Source: Fodinibius salinus (GTDB lineage: Bacteria > Bacteroidota > Rhodothermia > Balneolales > Balneolaceae). Taken from it: a DNA stretch of 64,000 nucleotides. This document shows positions 8,681-18,187 of this stretch, in pieces. Both the position numbers and the translations under genes were made by a program. The stretch is taken from assembly GCF_008124865.1 (NCBI RefSeq), contig NZ_VNHY01000001.1, forward strand, positions 620,001-684,000, given 5' to 3'. Under the pieces are notes generated by a model, which was given only the letters and a program-made list of their open reading frames with translations, was not told the DNA's origin and made no database searches. Every line of letters starts with the position of its first letter. The first letter of the stretch is position 1.

Positions 8681-10864
8681 CTATTTTACAAACAGCATTT
8701 CTCGATAAACAGGTAACGGCCAATAATCGTCAGCTACATGACGCTCCAGAAAATCAACCGCATCACGTATTTTCGTCATAGCGGGAATTACATTTTCCTT
8801 CACATGTTTTGCGTTATCAATAATAGAATCACCGTTTGACTCCAATACCGCTTCTCGAAGTTCTTCGAGAGCTTCGTTCAGCTCATTCAAGGTTGTATTA
8901 ACCTTTTTGAGCATTGCTTTGGATCCCTCATCATCGAGACCTAATTTTTCGATACGCTCTACATTTTCAGCAAGCTCATTCATATAACGAACAGCAGCGG
9001 GATAAATCATCGTCTTCGCCATCGACTCAGTAGTATCTGCTTCAATATTGAGCGTTGTAAGATATTGTTCGGCCCAAATTTCCTGCCTAGAATACACCTC
9101 AGCTTCCGAAAGCACATTGTGCTTTTCGAAGAGCTCAATATTTTTATCATCCGTAAGCTTTGGCAATGCATCAATAGTGGTAGGCAAGTTAAGTAGCCCA
9201 CGTTCTTCAGCCTCCTCTTCCCATTCATCTGAATAACCGTCACCATTAAAAATGATATCTTTCGACTCGGAAAGAGAATCTCGAATAACAGCTCCGAGAG
9301 CCTCTTCGAGAGAATCACTGTCGTCAACATTATCCTCAAGTTCAGTACAAAGCTCGTCAATAGCATCTGCCACAATCGTATTAAGCACTACGATGGGAAA
9401 TGAAATTGACTGACTGGATCCTACGGCACGAAATTCAAACTTATTGCCGGTAAAAGCAAAGGGAGATGTTCGATTTCGGTCTCCCGCATGCTTCGGCAAC
9501 GATGGCAACACCGGAGATCCGAGCCCCATAAGTCCGCCTTGTTTTGACTCTTTGGCTCCCCCATTAAGCAATTGTTCAATAACATCTTCAAGCTGATCAC
9601 CGATATAAGTCGATATAATAGCCGGTGGAGCTTCATTGCCACCTAATCGATGGTCATTAGCGGCATGTGCAATACTGATACGCAACAGGTCCTGATTTTC
9701 ATAAACCGCTTTAAGAATAGCCGTAAAGAAAAAGAGGAACTGCATATTATCATGCGGGTTATCACCAGGTTCCAGCAAGTTCATTCCCTCACTGGTACTA
9801 ATTGACCAGTTGAGGTGCTTACCGCTACCGTTAAGCCCATCAAACGGCTTTTCATGGAGCATGCATTCCAGTCCATAATTACGAGCAACACGTTTTAGCG
9901 TAATCATCATCAATTGCTGATGGTCGGCCGCAATATTACAGTTTTCAAAGATCGGTGCTATTTCATACTGGCTCGGAGCAACCTCGTTATGTCGCGTTTT
10001 AACAGGGATGCCCAACTTATACAGCTCTTGTTCAGCCTCCAGCATAAAAGACAATACGCGCTCGGGTATAGAACCAAAGTAGTGATCATCCAGTTCTTGT
10101 CCTCGCGGTGGTTTAGCCCCAACCAACGTACGTCCCGAGGTCATCAGATCCGGCCGGCGATAATAAAACTCCTGATCAATTAGAAAATACTCTTGCTCAC
10201 ATCCTACCGTAGAAGTAGCACGTTTAGTCTCTACATCAAAAATTTCCAGTGCCCGTTTAACTTGCTTATTTAACGCTTCATTGGAGCGCAATATCGGAGT
10301 TTTGTGGTCAAGCGCTTCGCCCGTCCATGATGCAAAAGCTGTTGGAATACAGAGGTATGATCCGTTTTCATTCTCCATGATAAAAGCCGGAGATGTAGGA
10401 TCCCAAGCCGTATAACCACGTGCTTCAAACGTCTGTCGCAATCCTCCGTTAGGAAAGCTGGAGGCATCGGGTTCACCCTGAATTAAATCTTTACCAGAAA
10501 ACTCTGTAATAGCTCCACCGCCCTGATTGGGAGTGATAAAACTGTCATGCTTTTCGGCCGTAAGTCCGGTCAGCGGTTGGAACCAATGCGTAAAATGGGT
10601 AGCACCTTTATCCATCGCCCAATCCTTCATAGCCACCGCAACAGCATCTGCCACATCCGGATTCAGCTCCTCTCCCTCCTCAATTGTTTTTTCTAAGTCT
10701 TTCCATATTCTTTTGGGTAGCTGTTCTTTAAGGTCATCTTGCTGAAAGGTATTTTCGCCAAATATTTCAGTTACATTCATCGCATCAAATGTATCCCCAT
10801 TTTTATTGTGGGACCAGTTTCGAGCTGCAGCCAACGTATCGTATCTTCTGATTGTTTTACTCAT
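8681..10864 (-). CDS. glnA: Glutamine synthetase type III (GlnN class)
   Basis: ATP-dependent amidation of glutamate, the main ammonium assimilation step, in the cytoplasm. The 727-residue length and [16 protein letters not shown] near residues 95-110 identify the GSIII class rather than the shorter GSI or [20 protein letters not shown] is the ATP/glutamate-binding segment. The gene stands alone, with its own terminator and a 283-base divergent spacer shared with menA. No GlnK, GlnB or adenylyltransferase gene is nearby, consistent with the different control of GSIII enzymes. Confidence 0.95.
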   Translation of the reverse strand: MSKTIRRYDTLAAARNWSHNKNGDTFDAMNVTEIFGENTFQQDDLKEQLPKRIWKDLEKTIEEGEELNPDVADAVAVAMKDWAMDKGATHFTHWFQPLTGLTAEKHDSFITPNQGGGAITEFSGKDLIQGEPDASSFPNGGLRQTFEARGYTAWDPTSPAFIMENENGSYLCIPTAFASWTGEALDHKTPILRSNEALNKQVKRALEIFDVETKRATSTVGCEQEYFLIDQEFYYRRPDLMTSGRTLVGAKPPRGQELDDHYFGSIPERVLSFMLEAEQELYKLGIPVKTRHNEVAPSQYEIAPIFENCNIAADHQQLMMITLKRVARNYGLECMLHEKPFDGLNGSGKHLNWSISTSEGMNLLEPGDNPHDNMQFLFFFTAILKAVYENQDLLRISIAHAANDHRLGGNEAPPAIISTYIGDQLEDVIEQLLNGGAKESKQGGLMGLGSPVLPSLPKHAGDRNRTSPFAFTGNKFEFRAVGSSQSISFPIVVLNTIVADAIDELCTELEDNVDDSDSLEEALGAVIRDSLSESKDIIFNGDGYSDEWEEEAEERGLLNLPTTIDALPKLTDDKNIELFEKHNVLSEAEVYSRQEIWAEQYLTTLNIEADTTESMAKTMIYPAAVRYMNELAENVERIEKLGLDDEGSKAMLKKVNTTLNELNEALEELREAVLESNGDSIIDNAKHVKENVIPAMTKIRDAVDFLERHVADDYWPLPVYREMLFVK

Positions 10865-10955
10865 TGAAATAAAATTCGATAGTAAAGTTTAAATGCAATT
10901 TTAATTACCCTTAAAATAGGTTAGAATAAACTTCAGCACAAATAAATTAGGCATA

Positions 10956-10971
10956 AACTTGTCAACAAGTT
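10956..10971. promoter_or_regulatory. Palindrome in the glnA/menA divergent promoter region
   Basis: AACTTGTCAACAAGTT is a perfect 7-base inverted repeat with a 2-base centre. It lies 92 bases before the glnA start and about 177 before menA, in AT-rich DNA where both promoters must be. Position and symmetry suggest a dimeric regulator site. The regulator is unknown and I could not align it to a GlnR or NtrC consensus. Confidence 0.35.
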
Positions 10972-11147
10972 ATTTATAAAGAATTATTAGTTACAATAAT
11001 TTATTTTTTTAACTAAAAGAGTATTTTTTGTGGTGATGGGTTAAATTATTTTGCTACTATATGCATCTACATTGTTTTTTTAAGCGGGTAATTAATTACT
11101 ATAATTAGAGGCAAAACTTATCCACATTGTTAATACCAATATTTTAG

Positions 11148-12044
11148 ATGGACAAGCTTTCAAAACTAAAAATTTGGGTTCATGCCGCACGTCCCCAAAC
11201 GCTGGCCGCAGCATTTGTTCCAGTTTGTGTAGGATCGTCACTAGCCTTTCATGACGGACAGTTTAATAGTACCGCGACAATTGTTGCTTTAATTTGTGCA
11301 TTTCTTATTCAAATAGGTACTAATTTTGCTAACGATTATTTCGACTTTAAAAAGGGAGCGGATACCGATGAACGACTAGGGTTTGAGCGGGCCACCGCCA
11401 AAGGCTATGTAAGTACCGAAGCCATGCGCAATGCTACGGCTATTACAATGGGTATTGCATTTATACTGGGATTATATCTGGTGTGGATTGCCGGGTGGGA
11501 AATCCTATGTCTGGGTATTCTCTCTATTATCTTTGGATTACTTTATACAGGCGGCCCTTTCCCTTTGGGATACAATGGATTAGGTGATTTGTTTGTATTT
11601 GTTTTTTTTGGGATTGTAGCCGTAATGGGAACCTACTATGTAAATGCACTACAATGGAGTGTAGCTGCATTTTGGGCCTCCCTGGCAGTGGGAGCATTAT
11701 GTATAAATATACTGGTGGTAAATAATCTGCGAGATATAGAGCAAGATCGGCTTGCGGGCAAAAATACGCTAGGTGTTATCTTCGGTGAACAAATACTCCG
11801 CTGGGAATACTCATTGATGATACTGTTGGCATTAGTTATTCCCCTGTATTTTTTCTTTCAGCTTAAATACGATTATTCCATTTTTATTCCTTACTTCAGT
11901 CTTCCTTTTGCAGGAATATTATTAAACACAATATGGACGGAATCTGACAAACGAAAGCTGAACAAGACATTGGAACATACCGCTCAATATATGACGCTTT
12001 ATGCTGTTTTATTTAGCGGTGGAATTTTAGCCGATTTACTGTAA
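11148..12044 (+). CDS. menA: 1,4-dihydroxy-2-naphthoate polyprenyltransferase (MenA)
   Basis: An integral membrane UbiA-family enzyme that attaches the isoprenoid chain to DHNA to give demethylmenaquinone. The first aspartate-rich motif is in NFANDYFDFKKGADTDER (about 61-78), and the second is NNLRDIEQDRLAGKNTLG (about 193-210). Hydrophobic helices fill the rest of the 298 residues. It opens a three-gene menA-menC-menE run; menC starts on the base after the menA stop codon. The other men genes are not in this window. Confidence 0.93.
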   Translation: MDKLSKLKIWVHAARPQTLAAAFVPVCVGSSLAFHDGQFNSTATIVALICAFLIQIGTNFANDYFDFKKGADTDERLGFERATAKGYVSTEAMRNATAITMGIAFILGLYLVWIAGWEILCLGILSIIFGLLYTGGPFPLGYNGLGDLFVFVFFGIVAVMGTYYVNALQWSVAAFWASLAVGALCINILVVNNLRDIEQDRLAGKNTLGVIFGEQILRWEYSLMILLALVIPLYFFFQLKYDYSIFIPYFSLPFAGILLNTIWTESDKRKLNKTLEHTAQYMTLYAVLFSGGILADLL

Positions 12045-13130
12045 ATGCTTAAAGCATTTAAATATAACATTCCTTTTACGAGTCAGCTGGAAACCAGCAA
12101 TAAAACGTATAGCCATCGGCGCGGACTTATTCTTGAGCTCCGTATTAATGAATGCTCCTATTATGCCGAAGCCGCTCCCCTGCCCGGCTTTTCTTCTGAA
12201 TTGGTCGATGATATTCTTCGTCAAATATCTCAACAGCATCAACAGATACAGGCGGCCTTTAATTATCACTATCCGACTGACAAATTAAACCATCTATATC
12301 AGGATCAAGATATTTTTCCGGCACTGGCTTTTGCATTGGATACTTTAGCCTGTCAAATAGAAAACGAGCACCAAGAACAATCGCTCTCTGCTTATCTTTT
12401 TGATGATTGCCAACCGGAACTTCCCGTTAACGCTCTCGGAACACTCAACGGCAAAAATGACATCCAAAAAATAAAAACTATAGCTAAGCAGGGATATAAA
12501 ACGGTAAAGTTTAAAATTGGAACTGATTTTGATCATGAATTTCAGGCTTTGCAAAAAATTCGATCTTCCTTTCCTGCACTTAATATCCGACTGGATGCTA
12601 ACCGTGCCTGGGAACTAGAAGAAGCCGTCAATAACTGCAAACAGCTTGAGTCACTGGATATTGAATATTGCGAAGAACCCCTTAAAGAAGTATCTGTAAG
12701 TGGTTTTAAAAAGCTCACTAAAAATACCAACTTACCGTTGGCAATTGACGAATCGGTAACTACCATCCCTTTTTGGCATAAGTTATTGCCAACTACATCT
12801 TTTGTGGTAGTAAAACCAATGGTTATAGGCCAATTTGCAACTATTTTTGATATTTATAAACAAGTAAAGTACCATCAAAATGAGCTGATTTTTACCAGTA
12901 GTCTAGAATTAATTATCGGACGAATTATGACAGCCATATTAGCGATGGGACTAGGTTCACAGACCCACGCACATGGTTTGGGAACTGCAAAATTATTGGC
13001 AGATGATCTACAATCTAATAGTTATATTACTAATGGAATATTTTCACTGCCTAAGGAAGGAATGGCTATAAACATCAACACTGAAAAACTGGAAGGTTTT
13101 TCAACATATAACTTTAACAACGGCAAATAA
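12045..13130 (+). CDS. menC: o-succinylbenzoate synthase (MenC)
   Basis: An enolase-superfamily enzyme that dehydrates SHCHC to o-succinylbenzoate in menaquinone synthesis. The catalytic set is visible in order: the KxK motif in VKFKIG, metal ligands in RLDANRAW, EEPL and AIDES, and the second lysine in VVKPMVIG. Superfamily members include dipeptide epimerases and N-acylamino acid racemases, but the location directly between menA and menE makes MenC the strong choice. The ATG abuts the menA stop with no spacer. Confidence 0.92.
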   Translation: MLKAFKYNIPFTSQLETSNKTYSHRRGLILELRINECSYYAEAAPLPGFSSELVDDILRQISQQHQQIQAAFNYHYPTDKLNHLYQDQDIFPALAFALDTLACQIENEHQEQSLSAYLFDDCQPELPVNALGTLNGKNDIQKIKTIAKQGYKTVKFKIGTDFDHEFQALQKIRSSFPALNIRLDANRAWELEEAVNNCKQLESLDIEYCEEPLKEVSVSGFKKLTKNTNLPLAIDESVTTIPFWHKLLPTTSFVVVKPMVIGQFATIFDIYKQVKYHQNELIFTSSLELIIGRIMTAILAMGLGSQTHAHGLGTAKLLADDLQSNSYITNGIFSLPKEGMAININTEKLEGFSTYNFNNGK

Positions 13131-13145
13131 CGCAAAAAAGCAACA

Positions 13146-14621
13146 ATGTCATCTTTTAATACTCCCCGCGATGATGATCTCTTCCTGGGATCTAACCAGG
13201 GATTACATTCGTATGGGGATTTGAATCAATTTCAGGACTTTTTTCTACAATTTCTCTTTGATTTTGATCACAATTTTGAAAAACCGGTGGGTTTTCTTTC
13301 CGAATCTTCAGATTCTCTGATCTTTGGTATTGCCGCCTGCTGGAGACTAGGAATCCCTTTTGTTTGCTTTAGCGACAAAGCTTCATCCAGCGAGCTTCAG
13401 CAACAAGTCGAGATGATAGATCCCGGTCTCATATTTGTAGATGATGAACGTAACAATATGATAGATCATCCTAATAAGATCGACATCTATCAATTAAACC
13501 TGGAGCGTGCCCTAAACATCGAAACCAAACTTAGCTATCAAGCTAAAAACTTTGATGCTTCGACAGAGCCCCAAGAAATTTTCGGCTATTTCTTTACTTC
13601 AGGCACTTCTGGCAAACCCAAAATTGTTCCGCTTAAACGTCGACAAATGATTGTGGCAGCCCATTCCTCCGCTGAAAATTTCAGACCGCGGATGAATCAT
13701 TTTTGGCTACTCTGTCTGCCACTTAACCACATTGGCGGTATTTCAATTATTTTGCGATCACTGCTATACGGTTCAGGAATTTTTAGGATGAAAAGCTTTA
13801 AACCAGACCGGGTGATAAAGTTTTTATCAGAAAACAAGCTCTTTCACGCGGCATCCTTAGTTCCTACTATGCTCAAAAAGTTAATAGAACAAAAGGGATT
13901 TTATACACATAATCAGTTTAAAGCTATCCTGCTGGGAGGTGGGCCCATCGATCCCGAATTGGTTAAAGCATGTAACCGCCGGGGGATTCCACTGGTTCCC
14001 AGTTACGGTATGACTGAAACTTGTGCTCAAATTGCCGCCAATCCAATTTTAAAACCCAGCGGCACTTATAGTCCTATGCGCAGTGTCGGTAAAGTTTTTC
14101 ATGGAAATGAAATTGAGATCAGGGATGATTCTAACAACGTGTTAGGACTAAATACATCAGGAACAATATGGCTTAGAGGTCCACAGGTGTTTGACGGGTA
14201 TCTCAATGAAGATGAGCATGACAGCGAAGAAATTGATTATGCCGGTTGGTTTAATACCGGTGATTATGGCTACGTAAATAATCGTGGACAGCTGTTTATT
14301 AAATCACGGCGCTCAGACTTGATCATCACCGGCGGCGAAAATGTGTCCCCTTTTGAGGTTGAATCAACGCTTACATCGCTTGATGAAATTTCCGAAGCTG
14401 CTGTTATTGGACTAAATGATGAAAAATGGGGAGAGAAAGTGGCTGCAGTTGTTGTTCCCGATATTGAGTTGTCTATCAGCTCCCAAGAAATACAAGATAA
14501 GCTCAAATCACGAATTTCGAGCTTTAAGATCCCAAAAACTATTGTCCAATCTGATTCACTGCCACGAACACAAACGGGCAAACTACAGCGCAGTAAACTA
14601 AAAAGGCTTTTCACTTCTTAG
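13146..14621 (+). CDS. menE: o-succinylbenzoate-CoA ligase (MenE)
   Basis: An ANL-family adenylating enzyme that makes o-succinylbenzoyl-CoA. FFTSGTSGKPK is the phosphate-binding loop, SYGMTETCAQIA the adenine-binding segment, NTGDYGY and SRRSDLIITGGENVSP the hinge region, and the C-terminal PRTQTGKLQR holds the catalytic lysine. At 491 residues it is normal for the family. It follows menC by 15 bases and converges with purD, whose stop lies 21 bases away. I see no strong terminator hairpin between them. Confidence 0.92.
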   Translation: MSSFNTPRDDDLFLGSNQGLHSYGDLNQFQDFFLQFLFDFDHNFEKPVGFLSESSDSLIFGIAACWRLGIPFVCFSDKASSSELQQQVEMIDPGLIFVDDERNNMIDHPNKIDIYQLNLERALNIETKLSYQAKNFDASTEPQEIFGYFFTSGTSGKPKIVPLKRRQMIVAAHSSAENFRPRMNHFWLLCLPLNHIGGISIILRSLLYGSGIFRMKSFKPDRVIKFLSENKLFHAASLVPTMLKKLIEQKGFYTHNQFKAILLGGGPIDPELVKACNRRGIPLVPSYGMTETCAQIAANPILKPSGTYSPMRSVGKVFHGNEIEIRDDSNNVLGLNTSGTIWLRGPQVFDGYLNEDEHDSEEIDYAGWFNTGDYGYVNNRGQLFIKSRRSDLIITGGENVSPFEVESTLTSLDEISEAAVIGLNDEKWGEKVAAVVVPDIELSISSQEIQDKLKSRISSFKIPKTIVQSDSLPRTQTGKLQRSKLKRLFTS

Positions 14622-14642
14622 TTTCTCAGCTAACCTACATAC

Positions 14643-15923
14643 TTAGTGATCAAAATACACGAGTCCCTTGGCTCCAATATCTGATCGGAAATATTTGTTT
14701 TCGAAGGATATTTTTTCAACTTCTTCGTACGTATTATTAATAGCCTGCTTCAACGATTCGCCCTGCCCCACAACACTTAATACTCGTCCGCCATCAGTAT
14801 ATATCTTGTCATTTTGGGATTTTGTTCCTGCATGAAAAACTAAAGCATCCGATACATCATCAATGCCTGTAATTTCTTTTCCTTTTTCATACTCAACCGG
14901 ATAACCGTCAGATGCCAATACTACACAGCAACGATACAGGTCATCTATACGAACTTCCTTCTGATCTAAACTCTCCGTTGCGGCAGCGTAAATGAGCTCT
15001 AAAAAGTCAGACTCGAGCGAAGGTAAAATAGCTTGGCACTCCGGATCACCAAGACGGCAGTTAAATTCTACTACCTTTGGCCCATCATCGGTAATCATTA
15101 ATCCACAATACAAAATACCTTTATAGGGATTATCATCCAGCAGCATCGCAGAAATAGTGGGTAATATAATTTCTTTCTCAACGCGCTGCAGCATTTTGTT
15201 CCCAATTACCGGCGTTGGGCAATACGCTCCCATCCCGCCGGTATTGAGGCCGGTATCTCCATCTCCAATTCGCTTGTGATCTTGGGCATAATGCAAAATT
15301 TTGGCCGTCTGACCATCCGAAATCACAAAAACTGACGCCTCCTGTCCTTCCATGAATTCTTCTACAACAAGCGTTTGAGCAGCATCTTCGAACTTTTCAT
15401 TCTCTTTAAGCTCATCAAGACGTTTAACAACTTCCTCTTCAGTCTCACAAATAAATACTCCCTTTCCTCCGGCTAGTCCGTCAGCTTTTAAAACTACGGG
15501 ATACTCATCTTTAGCTTTGATAACTTGTAATGCTTGATCAAACTGGCTTCGCGTGTAGGTCTCAAATTCAGCCGTAGGAATACGATTTTGCTTCATAAAT
15601 TCGTTGGCAAACTTCTTGCTACCTTCGAGTTGGGCAGCATACTTCGAAGGACCAAACACAGGATGTCCATTCTCTTCCAAAAAATCTACAATGCCATTCA
15701 CAAGTGGCTTTTCGGGCCCCACTACTGTTAGGTCAACCGACTTTTCTTGTATAAAGTCTCGAATCTGCTGAAAATCAGAAAAAGACAGATCCACATTAGT
15801 ACCTACTTCGCCCGTACCAGGATTGCCGGGTGCAATATAAAGATTATTCAGCTTGCTGGATTCAGCGATACTCCACGCCATGGCATGTTCGCGACCGCCG
15901 CTTCCAAGTAACAGTACATTCAT
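14643..15923 (-). CDS. purD: Phosphoribosylamine-glycine ligase (PurD)
   Basis: The second step of purine synthesis, joining glycine to phosphoribosylamine with ATP. The N-terminus VLLLGSGGREHAMAW is characteristic, followed by the ATP-grasp core with LKADGLAGGKGV, GDGDTGLNTGGMGAYCP and FNCRLGDPECQ metal-binding segment. At 426 residues it has the normal single-domain length, without fused PurM or PurN. It lies 81 bases downstream of tpiA on the same strand, with a decayed repeat in the gap. Confidence 0.95.
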   Translation of the reverse strand: MNVLLLGSGGREHAMAWSIAESSKLNNLYIAPGNPGTGEVGTNVDLSFSDFQQIRDFIQEKSVDLTVVGPEKPLVNGIVDFLEENGHPVFGPSKYAAQLEGSKKFANEFMKQNRIPTAEFETYTRSQFDQALQVIKAKDEYPVVLKADGLAGGKGVFICETEEEVVKRLDELKENEKFEDAAQTLVVEEFMEGQEASVFVISDGQTAKILHYAQDHKRIGDGDTGLNTGGMGAYCPTPVIGNKMLQRVEKEIILPTISAMLLDDNPYKGILYCGLMITDDGPKVVEFNCRLGDPECQAILPSLESDFLELIYAAATESLDQKEVRIDDLYRCCVVLASDGYPVEYEKGKEITGIDDVSDALVFHAGTKSQNDKIYTDGGRVLSVVGQGESLKQAINNTYEEVEKISFENKYFRSDIGAKGLVYFDH

Positions 15924-15949
15924 AGAAAAAATCTAACTTTTAATGTTAC

Positions 15950-15998
15950 ACCCCCTGTCCGCCAGTTGGCATCCTCCTATCAAAAGGAGGTTTTGAGG
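15950..15998. repeat. Decayed interspersed GC-rich repeat with CCTCCT/AGGAGG hairpin
   Basis: The purD-tpiA gap contains a CCCCCTGTCCGCC segment, then CCTCCT and AGGAGG arms (15973-15990) around a 6-base loop, then TTTTGAGGG. This wording recalls intergenic repeats scattered through Bacteroidota-type genomes. No second copy is in this window, so calling it a repeat rests on general knowledge. It lacks a T run on the minus strand and is a poor terminator. Confidence 0.4.
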
Positions 15999-16004
15999 GT
16001 GAAT

Positions 16005-16778
16005 TTATTTATATAGTGTTTCTGCGATTTGAATAATATCAGTAAAACTATCAGCTTTAAGAGAAGCACCGCCTATCAGTCCGCCGTCAACGTCAGACTG
16101 TTTGAGTAGTTCTTCGGCATTATGCGGCTTCATACTTCCACCATACACAATTTGAACTTGGTCTGCAGCATCTTCGTCAAAAAGATCAGCCAATACAGAC
16201 CGGATCATTTCGTGCATTTCTTGAGCTTGTTCAGGCGTAGCAGATTCGCCGGTACCTATAGCCCAAATAGGTTCATAAGCAATAACTAAATTTGTAGCAC
16301 CCCCATCTTCAACATCAACCAGCGCAGCTTGAACCTGCTTACGAACATTCAGCTCCTGCTTGTCAGCCTTACGCTGTTTTAATGATTCTCCCACGCAAAT
16401 CACAGGTCTAAGACCACCATCAAGCGCTTTTAATACCTTAGCATTTACCGTTGTATCACTTTCCCCAAAATACTGACGGCGTTCGGAATGTCCCAGGATA
16501 ACATATGCGCACCCCACCTCATTAAGCATGGTCGTGCTCACTTCGCCAGTAAACGATCCATTATCCTCATAGAACACATTTTGAGCACCCAACGCAATAC
16601 CGGTTATATCTTGTAGCTCGTCGGCCGCTGCCGTCAATGAGATGGCCGGAGGACATACCAGTCCATCTACGCCATCAGGCATAGCCCCCTGTTGTTCTTT
16701 GATTCCCTTTAAAAGTTCCCGGGTTTCAGCGGGACCGCAATTCATTTTCCAGTTACCGGCAATTAAAAAGTTTCTCAT
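16005..16778 (-). CDS. tpiA: Triosephosphate isomerase
   Basis: Interconverts dihydroxyacetone phosphate and glyceraldehyde 3-phosphate. The active site is complete: GNWKMN with the catalytic lysine, VILGHSERR with the electrophilic histidine, AYEPIWAIGTG with the catalytic glutamate, and the phosphate-binding VYGGSMKPHN and GGASL segments. The 257-residue length is standard. Its ATG overlaps the stop of the upstream lipoprotein gene in an ATGA junction, so the two are translated in tandem. Confidence 0.96.
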   Translation of the reverse strand: MRNFLIAGNWKMNCGPAETRELLKGIKEQQGAMPDGVDGLVCPPAISLTAAADELQDITGIALGAQNVFYEDNGSFTGEVSTTMLNEVGCAYVILGHSERRQYFGESDTTVNAKVLKALDGGLRPVICVGESLKQRKADKQELNVRKQVQAALVDVEDGGATNLVIAYEPIWAIGTGESATPEQAQEMHEMIRSVLADLFDEDAADQVQIVYGGSMKPHNAEELLKQSDVDGGLIGGASLKADSFTDIIQIAETLYK

Positions 16779-18151
16779 GATGTTGGTGAACCTTCGTTGT
16801 TATTGTTTGTTACCGTTTGAATATCCTGAATGACATCTTGGTATTCCCTACCTACGTATTTTCGGATAATCATACCATCTCTGTCAACAAGAAAACGCGT
16901 AGGTATCAATTGAATATTAAATTTATCAACAAGACTATCTTTATCAAAGGCAGCTGCATCAGCAACCGGCCAGGGTTTCATTCGCTCATCAAAAAAGGCA
17001 TTTACCGTAATTTGGCTCTGATCCAACGGTATAGTCACAACTTGAAATCCATAATTTTTATAAATGCTGTGAATAGCAACCGTGCGATCAAACTGCTGCT
17101 GATACAATTTATTAGACAGCCGCGTAATTTCTAAAATATAGGGTTTACCTATCAGAGAATCGCTGCTAATTTTTCTGCCGTTCTGTGTAAATTTAAAAGA
17201 TGGAATCCTTTGTCCAGGTGCTAAATAATTCAGGTCGTAATTTATACTTTCAACCCAATCTTGAGAATACTGATCCTTGGAAAACGTGTTCTTAAAATCT
17301 GTTAATGCCTTTCGGGCGTCCTCAACCCGAGCACTATCATACAATAGCTTTATACGCTCCATACTTATTTGCATTCGCCGGTCAATATCAGAAGTATTCT
17401 TAATAAGGGTATCCAGATAGGCCAATGCCGAATCAATTCCACGATTATTGGCAATGCTATTGCTCCCCATCTTGGCAGCAAAGTAGCTGAATATATCCTG
17501 ATCATCTACCGACCGCAGCCGACGCATCATTTTTTTGTGATCAAAGTCTTCTAGAATGCGAATCGATTCCTGTCCTGCCAAAATGGACCCCAGCGTACCT
17601 CGACGGTCATTATATACCTGCCAATAAAGATTGCTCCATTTGTTAAGCTCACGACGCAAGCTATCTCCTTCAATTAAACCAGCATTGGCATATTCTCTTA
17701 CGCGTTGAAAGTTTTTATTCAGCCGCTGATAGCTATTCATCGCTTCGCGTTCACGAGAACTAATAGAAAACGACTCATTTAACGTGGGCAAAATACCTTC
17801 CACAGAAATGGTATCTCCATCAGCCAATATGATCCCCGTTCGGCCAATATTTCTATTATATCGGCTGATGATAGCCTGATATTGCCTGCGTTCAGGAAAT
17901 GAGACTGTTCCAGAAAATGCACCAGAAGAATCAGTTAAAGCATGGAAAAGTGTATCTGCATCAGCATTGGCAGAATCTTTTTTTATAATCGTAAAACCTA
18001 TTTTTGAGTAATCATTTGATTTCTGAACAGAATCAGCTACTGAAAATTCACCAGAAATAATCGCTTTATTTTTTTCTGGGCTAGAGCTGCATCCCCAGCT
18101 ATAACAAACAATTACAGATATAAATAGAAACTGTATAGTTCTTTTTATCAT
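16775..18151 (-). CDS. Thioredoxin-fold lipoprotein without active-site cysteines
   Basis: A lipobox (YSWGCSS, Cys21) indicates envelope anchoring. An N-terminal beta-rich region is followed by a helical linker and a C-terminal TlpA-like domain (about 315-450) in which LIPTRFLVDRDGMIIRKYVG is the cis-proline/strand region. The position where TlpA proteins have W-C-x-x-C reads LEITRLSNKLY, with no cysteine. The layout resembles the Bacteroidota DUF4369/TlpA proteins. It overlaps tpiA by 4 bases and follows gatB by 36. A redox role is excluded by the sequence; the actual role is unknown. Confidence 0.75.
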   Translation of the reverse strand: MIKRTIQFLFISVIVCYSWGCSSSPEKNKAIISGEFSVADSVQKSNDYSKIGFTIIKKDSANADADTLFHALTDSSGAFSGTVSFPERRQYQAIISRYNRNIGRTGIILADGDTISVEGILPTLNESFSISSREREAMNSYQRLNKNFQRVREYANAGLIEGDSLRRELNKWSNLYWQVYNDRRGTLGSILAGQESIRILEDFDHKKMMRRLRSVDDQDIFSYFAAKMGSNSIANNRGIDSALAYLDTLIKNTSDIDRRMQISMERIKLLYDSARVEDARKALTDFKNTFSKDQYSQDWVESINYDLNYLAPGQRIPSFKFTQNGRKISSDSLIGKPYILEITRLSNKLYQQQFDRTVAIHSIYKNYGFQVVTIPLDQSQITVNAFFDERMKPWPVADAAAFDKDSLVDKFNIQLIPTRFLVDRDGMIIRKYVGREYQDVIQDIQTVTNNNNEGSPTS

Positions 18152-18187
18152 ACCCTATGAACAATAATGTTAATACTGAAACCCTTT

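Noticed and set aside
11072-11105. TTGTTT and TATAAT as a sigma-70 promoter for menA
   Set aside because: The spacing is 22 bases, too long, and the lineage probably uses a different consensus; not enough to call.
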